A stretch of 11,308 nucleotides of DNA from Methanosarcinales archaeon (GTDB taxonomy: Archaea; Halobacteriota; Methanosarcinia; Methanosarcinales; Methanocomedenaceae): positions 1-11,308 of the forward strand of contig DAOUWY010000033.1 in the NCBI GenBank assembly GCA_030666885.1, read 5' to 3'. Below are positions 7,985 to 11,308 of this stretch, piece after piece (within the stretch, counting starts at the first letter, position 1; every line of letters begins with the position of its first letter). The translations under genes were made by a program, and so were the position numbers. Below the pieces are notes generated by a model that saw only the letters and a list, made by a program, of their open reading frames with translations, was not told the DNA's origin and ran no database searches.

Positions 7985-9037
7985 TTACTTACCTCCCATC
8001 TGCTCGGCAAGGAACACTGTAAGGTCCTTAATATCGTAATCGTACTGCTCGACCGATTCCTGTTCATCCTTCATGCAGTTCAGGTGGGCCAGGCACTTGG
8101 GACAGGTAGTAATAAGTACCTGTGCATCCACGTCCCTTGCTTCGTCAAGCCGGGCCTTTCTCAGGGCTTTACTTTTGTCATCGCAATTCATTAATGAACT
8201 TACACCGCAGCACCAGGCATCGTTCTTATTGTGTTTCATTTCCACAACTTCACTACCTGCACTGGCAAGTGCGTCCCTGGGTGCATCGTATTCACCCATA
8301 TGCCTGCCCAGCCTGCATGCATCGTGGTATGTCACCTTGGTTCCAGAATCGATTCCCAGATCGGCATCTTTCAGGACCTGGCTGATATGAACAACCTCTA
8401 TGGGCAGGTCATAGTCCTGGCTCAGTGTACGGTAACATTCAGCACACGATGTGACCAGCTTTTCGATACCACTCTCTTTTATGATCCTGGTATTTTGTTC
8501 TTTTAGTTTCTCGAAAGTTCCTTTGTCCCCCTGCCAGAGCTGGTCGTGCCCACAGCATTTCATCTGCATAAGCTTGGGGTCCTGATCTATACTTTTGAGT
8601 AATTTCATTGATGAATCTGCAATTGATTTGAAATCCACATCCAGCTCGAAGAACATATCATGAAAATCGAGACAACCGGGATAGTAACCAATTTTTGAAT
8701 CATTGTTCCCAACCTCATCGAGGCTGGTCTTACTCTCGTCCAAGTCTACCATCAGGTCGGTTATCAGGTTAAACACTCCCTTGTGAGCTATATCACCATT
8801 TTCATTACTATCCCTTACTTCTTTGATAAATTCAGGATAGTCAACGCCTTGCGGACAGCCGTCATAACAGAGGCCGCAGGTCAGGCAGTTCCAGATATCA
8901 TCTGAACTCGTCCTGTATACGTTGTTCATGTAAATAGTGTTTCTCGGTGAGGTTTTGATTACCCTCCTGACCGGACAGATGGCAGTACATTTTCCGCATT
9001 GATAGCAAAGTTGAATATTTGAAGACGTAATAGTCAC
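7985..9037 (-). CDS. HdrD-like fused HdrC-HdrB iron-sulfur protein
   Basis: A 350-residue protein combining an HdrC-like ferredoxin domain with an HdrB-like double-CCG domain. The ferredoxin cysteines are C11/C14/C17/C21 and C51/C54/C57/C61. The CCG motifs are C122, C161-C162, C198xxC201 and C241, C276-C277, C312xxC315, both complete. There is no membrane segment. Methanosarcina HdrD has the same architecture but is somewhat longer; GlpC/LutA/DsrK-like proteins share it too, so the substrate is unknown. It is the first gene of the operon. The start appears to be GTG at 9037: no in-frame ATG precedes the first ferredoxin cysteine, and no convincing Shine-Dalgarno is visible. Since hdrB and hdrC are also present, this gives the operon a second potential disulfide-type active site. 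Confidence 0.88.
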   Translation of the reverse strand: MTITSSNIQLCYQCGKCTAICPVRRVIKTSPRNTIYMNNVYRTSSDDIWNCLTCGLCYDGCPQGVDYPEFIKEVRDSNENGDIAHKGVFNLITDLMVDLDESKTSLDEVGNNDSKIGYYPGCLDFHDMFFELDVDFKSIADSSMKLLKSIDQDPKLMQMKCCGHDQLWQGDKGTFEKLKEQNTRIIKESGIEKLVTSCAECYRTLSQDYDLPIEVVHISQVLKDADLGIDSGTKVTYHDACRLGRHMGEYDAPRDALASAGSEVVEMKHNKNDAWCCGVSSLMNCDDKSKALRKARLDEARDVDAQVLITTCPKCLAHLNCMKDEQESVEQYDYDIKDLTVFLAEQMGGK

Positions 9038-9105
9038 CTACCATATACACATATGCTTGTCGTGTAAGCAATATAGGTGTTAAATATTTCGCTTTGTTCC
9101 AGTTA

Positions 9106-9134
9106 TGCAGTATGTTTATAGTTTATATACTGCA
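9106..9134. repeat. 8-bp perfect inverted repeat, candidate operator
   Basis: TGCAGTAT (9106-9113) and ATACTGCA (9127-9134) are exact reverse complements separated by 13 AT-rich bases. The half-site centres are 21 bp apart, about two helical turns, as expected for a dimeric DNA-binding protein. The right arm overlaps the likely TATA box of the hdr operon and ends just before the ychF promoter elements. The regulator is unknown and none is encoded in the window. Confidence 0.55.
9122..9129 (-). promoter_or_regulatory. Probable TATA box of the hdr operon
   Basis: On the minus strand the bases read TATATAAA, close to the archaeal TATA consensus. A start site about 25 bases on would fall near 9098-9102 and give a leader of about 60 bases before the GTG at 9037. 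An alternative AT-rich box (AAATATTTA, 9081-9089) would give a leader of about 20 bases. The choice between them is not settled by sequence alone. Confidence 0.5.
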
Positions 9135-9141
9135 CCAAAAC

Positions 9142-9148
9142 TATAAAA
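9142..9148 (+). promoter_or_regulatory. Probable TATA box of ychF
   Basis: TATAAAA preceded by the purine-rich CAAAAC (a possible BRE). Its centre lies about 28 bases before the ychF ATG, so transcription would start at or within a few bases of the start codon. No Shine-Dalgarno is present upstream of that ATG, which fits a leaderless mRNA. Confidence 0.6.
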
Positions 9149-9173
9149 TCAAACAAAACACAAGATACGTATA

Positions 9174-10349
9174 ATGTCAATTTCTATCGGACTGGCCGGA
9201 AAACCCAATTCAGGCAAGAGCACGTTCTTCAATGCTGCTACACTTGCCAATGTGGAGATGGCAAACCATCCATTCACAACCATTGATGCCCATCACGGGG
9301 TCACCCATGTAAGAGTTAATTGCCCATGTAAAAGCCTGGGCAAACAATGCAATCAATGCCAGGACGGTGCCAGGTTCGTGCCTGTAGAGATCATAGACAT
9401 TGCCGGGCTTGTCCCGGATGCCCATAAAGGAAGGGGTCTGGGCAATGCGTTCCTGGATAACCTTGGGCAGGCCAATGCCATCATACATGTGATAGATGCA
9501 TCGGGTGGTACAGACATTGAAGGAAACCCGGTAGGCATCGGTGAGCATGACCCTGTTGATGATATTGAATTCCTTGAACACGAGATCACTATGTGGATGG
9601 CCGGTATCCTAGAACGCAACTGGGACAGGCTTTCACGCAGGATAAAAGCAGAGAACCTGAAATTGGAACGGGTTATCTCTGACCAGTTGCAGGGTGCGGG
9701 TGTGAACGAACACCAGGCAAGGGTGGTACTGTTAAAGATGAAAATGCCTGACGACCCGACAAAATGGACTGACGAGGAGATGGTCGCACTGTCAGATGCC
9801 CTGCGCATAGAAAGCAAACCCTTGATAATCGCGGCTAATAAAATGGATATTGCACCGCCTGAACTGGTAGAACGTCTTATGTCAGCGGACCGTGTGGTGG
9901 TACCCACATCGGCAGCTGCCGAATATGCCCTGCGCATGGCCGCTAAAAGTGATGTGATCGAGTATCTGCCAGGTGATAAGGAATTCAGGATCAAAGCAGA
10001 ACTGAGCGATGCCCAGAAGGCCGGACTGGACAAGATCAGGATGCTCCTTGACGAAAAAGGCAGTACCAACATCCAGGAGTGTATCAATACCGCAGTCCTG
10101 GAACTGCTGGACCAGATAGTGGTCTATCCGGTCGAGGATGAAAATAAGTACACGGATAAAAAGGACAGGATGCTGCCGGATGCATTTTTATTGCAGCGCG
10201 GCTCAACACCTCATGACCTGGCATATATGGTCCATACCGATATTGGTGATGGCTTCCTGCATGCAGTGAATGCCAAAACCAAGATGAGGATGGGTGAAAA
10301 ACATGAACTTGAAGATAGTGATGTAGTAAAGATCATCTCTACTAAATAG
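9174..10349 (+). CDS. ychF: YchF/Obg-family translation-associated GTPase with TGS domain
   Basis: P-loop GTPase of the Obg-HflX group, 391 residues, probably ribosome-associated. Visible motifs are G1 GKPNSGKST (9-17), G3 DIAG (75-78), G4 NKMD (222-225) and G5 TSA (245-247). The NKxD motif, in place of the altered G4 of bacterial YchF/OLA1 ATPases, predicts guanine specificity and fits archaeal members. A helical region follows the G3 segment, and a TGS domain occupies roughly 315-388. Four cysteines in a CxC-x6-CxxC arrangement (C50, C52, C59, C62) sit between G1 and G3, possibly a small metal site. The ATG at 9174 is the only sensible start. There is no Shine-Dalgarno, consistent with a leaderless transcript. 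It is divergent from the hdr operon and convergent with xseB, so a functional link to either is not implied. Confidence 0.93.
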   Translation: MSISIGLAGKPNSGKSTFFNAATLANVEMANHPFTTIDAHHGVTHVRVNCPCKSLGKQCNQCQDGARFVPVEIIDIAGLVPDAHKGRGLGNAFLDNLGQANAIIHVIDASGGTDIEGNPVGIGEHDPVDDIEFLEHEITMWMAGILERNWDRLSRRIKAENLKLERVISDQLQGAGVNEHQARVVLLKMKMPDDPTKWTDEEMVALSDALRIESKPLIIAANKMDIAPPELVERLMSADRVVVPTSAAAEYALRMAAKSDVIEYLPGDKEFRIKAELSDAQKAGLDKIRMLLDEKGSTNIQECINTAVLELLDQIVVYPVEDENKYTDKKDRMLPDAFLLQRGSTPHDLAYMVHTDIGDGFLHAVNAKTKMRMGEKHELEDSDVVKIISTK

Positions 10350-10351
10350 GA

Positions 10352-10636
10352 TTAATCTATCTCCATTTCCTCAATCCCGTTCTCACCTGCAAGTTTTTTA
10401 ATCCTCAGTGTAGCAGCATCCAGTTTAGAGGAGCATTGCCTGGTGAGGGCTATTCCACGCTCGAAAAACTCAAGATTTTCTTCGAGGGAATGTTCGCCAC
10501 TTTCAATCTTTTTGACAATCTCTTCAAGCTCGTGAAGCGCATCTTCAAATCCGGCATCATTTTTTTTGGAATCACCATTGTTGGTATCATTGCTGCCGGT
10601 ACCATTACTGTTGGTATCATTACTGTTATCTGTCAA
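10352..10636 (-). CDS. xseB: Exonuclease VII small subunit
   Basis: Small subunit of exonuclease VII, the single-strand-specific nuclease that works from both DNA ends. The conserved helical core covers about residues 30-80: FEDALHELEEIVKKIE, then LEENLEFFERGIALTRQCSSKLD. The total of 94 residues is slightly long because of a 29-residue N-terminal tail rich in Asn, Ser, Thr, Asp and Gly, encoded by tandem 15-bp repeats. The start is TTG at 10636: it overlaps the xseA stop by four bases (TTGA), has GGAGG seven bases upstream, and no ATG lies between it and the conserved core. The upstream ATG at 10640 is in another frame and meets a stop after four codons. Its stop codon lies two bases from that of the convergent ychF. 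Confidence 0.9.
   Translation of the reverse strand: MTDNSNDTNSNGTGSNDTNNGDSKKNDAGFEDALHELEEIVKKIESGEHSLEENLEFFERGIALTRQCSSKLDAATLRIKKLAGENGIEEMEID
10568..10627 (-). repeat. Four tandem 15-bp repeats inside xseB
   Basis: Units at 10568, 10583, 10598 and 10613 are each 15 bases long, with a plus-strand form of GGTATCATTACTGTT. The last three are close copies and the first differs at four positions. Read on the coding strand they encode NSNDT, NSNGT, GSNDT and NNGDS, the flexible N-terminal tail of XseB. Because the unit is a multiple of three, copy-number change would alter tail length without a frameshift. Confidence 0.85.
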
Positions 10637-11308
10637 ACATCTTCCTCCGTATTATTTACATTACAATATATCTTACCGTCAATGACCCGTATCTCCAGTG
10701 CATCTTCTTTTTGTACTTGTTTGATGTTTCTCACGATCTCATCATCATGCTGTACAATGCTGTATCCCCTTTTCAGGATATTCAGCGGACTTACAGCATT
10801 GAGCCTCCCGACGCATGATTCCAGTAATTTTTGGTGATTCTCATGGTCCCTGTAAATAGTGCTCCTGAGCCTCATCTCAAGTTCATCTGTCCTTTGCATA
10901 AACTGGTTCAGTGTGCGGCTAAAGAGCCTGATATCCACGCTATTATCGAGATGTTGTAGATGGTTAGAATGCTGTTCGACCATGTTTTCGATCGATGACA
11001 CGAGCCGGGACTTAACAGCATCTACCTGTTTTTTCACTTCTCCGCGGTCGGGCACCACAAGTTCTGCTGCGGCTGAAGGTGTAGGTGCCCTTACATCAGC
11101 AGCAAGGTCTGCTATGGTAAAGTCGGTCTCATGGCCCACAGCAGATACAACCGGGACCTTTGAATTGAATATGGCCCATGCAACCGCTTCACTATTGAAA
11201 GGCCACAGGTCTTCCAGTGAACCCCCTCCCCTGGCAAGGATAATTACATCAACATCCATCCGGTTCAGGCGTTCTATGGAACTGACAATACTTTCGGCTG
11301 CCATCTCA
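10633..11308 (-). CDS. xseA: Exonuclease VII large subunit (partial, 5' end outside window)
   Basis: C-terminal part of the catalytic subunit of exonuclease VII. About 224 residues are visible; the full protein is normally 400 or more, so the N-terminal OB-fold domain lies beyond the right edge. An ATG at 11304 is internal, not the start: the frame continues to the edge and the visible part opens within the catalytic domain. Signature motifs are ARGGGSLEDLWPFN near the start, then SAVGHETDFTIADLAADVRAPTPSAAAE, both characteristic of XseA. They are followed by a long charged helical stretch, expected to be the coiled coil that binds XseB subunits. It ends with an ILKRGYSIV segment and a short C-terminal tail, and overlaps xseB by four bases. 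Exonuclease VII is mainly bacterial; its presence next to archaeal genes suggests an old transfer, as I recall for Methanosarcina. Confidence 0.94.
   Translation of the reverse strand, partial: EMAAESIVSSIERLNRMDVDVIILARGGGSLEDLWPFNSEAVAWAIFNSKVPVVSAVGHETDFTIADLAADVRAPTPSAAAELVVPDRGEVKKQVDAVKSRLVSSIENMVEQHSNHLQHLDNSVDIRLFSRTLNQFMQRTDELEMRLRSTIYRDHENHQKLLESCVGRLNAVSPLNILKRGYSIVQHDDEIVRNIKQVQKEDALEIRVIDGKIYCNVNNTEEDV
10644..10648 (-). promoter_or_regulatory. Ribosome binding site that selects the xseB TTG start
   Basis: GGAGG on the minus strand, seven bases before the TTG at 10636. It lies inside the last codons of xseA, so xseB translation is probably coupled to that of xseA. Confidence 0.75.

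Larger units (their letters stand above)
9038..9173. promoter_or_regulatory. Divergent promoter region between the hdr operon and ychF
   Basis: This AT-rich 136-base gap is the only substantial noncoding stretch in the window and must hold the start signals of both divergent transcripts. It contains TATA-like boxes on both strands, an inverted repeat centred near 9120 and a tandem GTTTATA GTTTATA duplication (9114-9127). A weak 5-bp hairpin (9054-9058 with 9066-9070) would lie in the leader of the hdr mRNA. No small open frame or RNA gene is convincing here. Confidence 0.8.

Noticed and set aside
7984..8067. N-terminal extension of HdrC by 28 residues
   Set aside because: The extra residues overlap the upstream coding gene in another frame and the ATG at 7983 has a strong Shine-Dalgarno.
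9054..9070. Small hairpin TGCTT/AAGCA in the hdr leader, considered as a riboswitch or terminator
   Set aside because: A 5-bp stem with a 7-base loop and no T-tract is too weak and can occur by chance.
9353..10087. A 244-codon minus-strand open frame opposite ychF
   Set aside because: It lies wholly antisense to a well-supported GTPase gene; the translation is Ser/Ile/Arg-rich without any recognisable domain and has no Shine-Dalgarno or promoter.

Overview
The window looks archaeal, most likely a euryarchaeon of the Methanosarcinales or an ANME/alkane-oxidising relative. Three things point there: heterodisulfide reductase (Hdr) subunits with a coenzyme F420-type subunit, archaeal TATA boxes in the one real intergenic region, and an archaeal-type YchF GTPase with an NKxD motif. 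The lineage call is an inference from gene families; there is no marker gene that fixes it.

Positions 1-9037 are one minus-strand operon of eight genes. In transcription order: a fused HdrC-HdrB (HdrD-like) protein, hdrC, hdrB, a double-length hdrA, mvhD, a canonical hdrA, a second mvhD, and an FrhB/FdhB-type F420 subunit cut by the left window edge. Genes overlap by 4-8 bases or are 1-2 bases apart, and each of the seven internal genes has its own Shine-Dalgarno sequence, which also fixes several start codons. No hydrogenase or formate dehydrogenase catalytic subunit is present in the window. The simplest reading is a cytoplasmic F420-linked, flavin-based electron bifurcating or confurcating Hdr complex: FrhB exchanges electrons with F420, MvhD passes them to HdrA flavins, and HdrC/HdrB and/or the HdrD-like protein handle a disulfide such as CoM-S-S-CoB, with ferredoxin as the other partner.

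The striking part is the HdrA content. The 1009-residue protein holds two HdrA flavin cores in one chain. The first carries the ferredoxin insert but lacks the N-terminal HdrA domain and the C-terminal ferredoxins. The second has both of those but lacks the insert. With the separate canonical HdrA, the operon encodes three HdrA flavin cores, two MvhD proteins and two complete HdrB-type double-CCG sites.

Positions 9038-9173 form a divergent promoter region. It contains an 8-bp perfect inverted repeat (half-site centres 21 bp apart) that overlaps the likely TATA box of the hdr operon, and a TATA box placed so that ychF would be transcribed with almost no leader.

Positions 9174-10349 (plus strand) encode YchF. 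Two bases beyond its stop, convergent on the minus strand, lie xseB and xseA (exonuclease VII small and large subunits; xseA is cut by the right edge). xseB uses a TTG start overlapping the xseA stop, and its N-terminus is encoded by a 15-bp tandem repeat. No tRNA, rRNA, CRISPR or insertion sequence was seen, and no gene-free stretch exceeds 136 bases.
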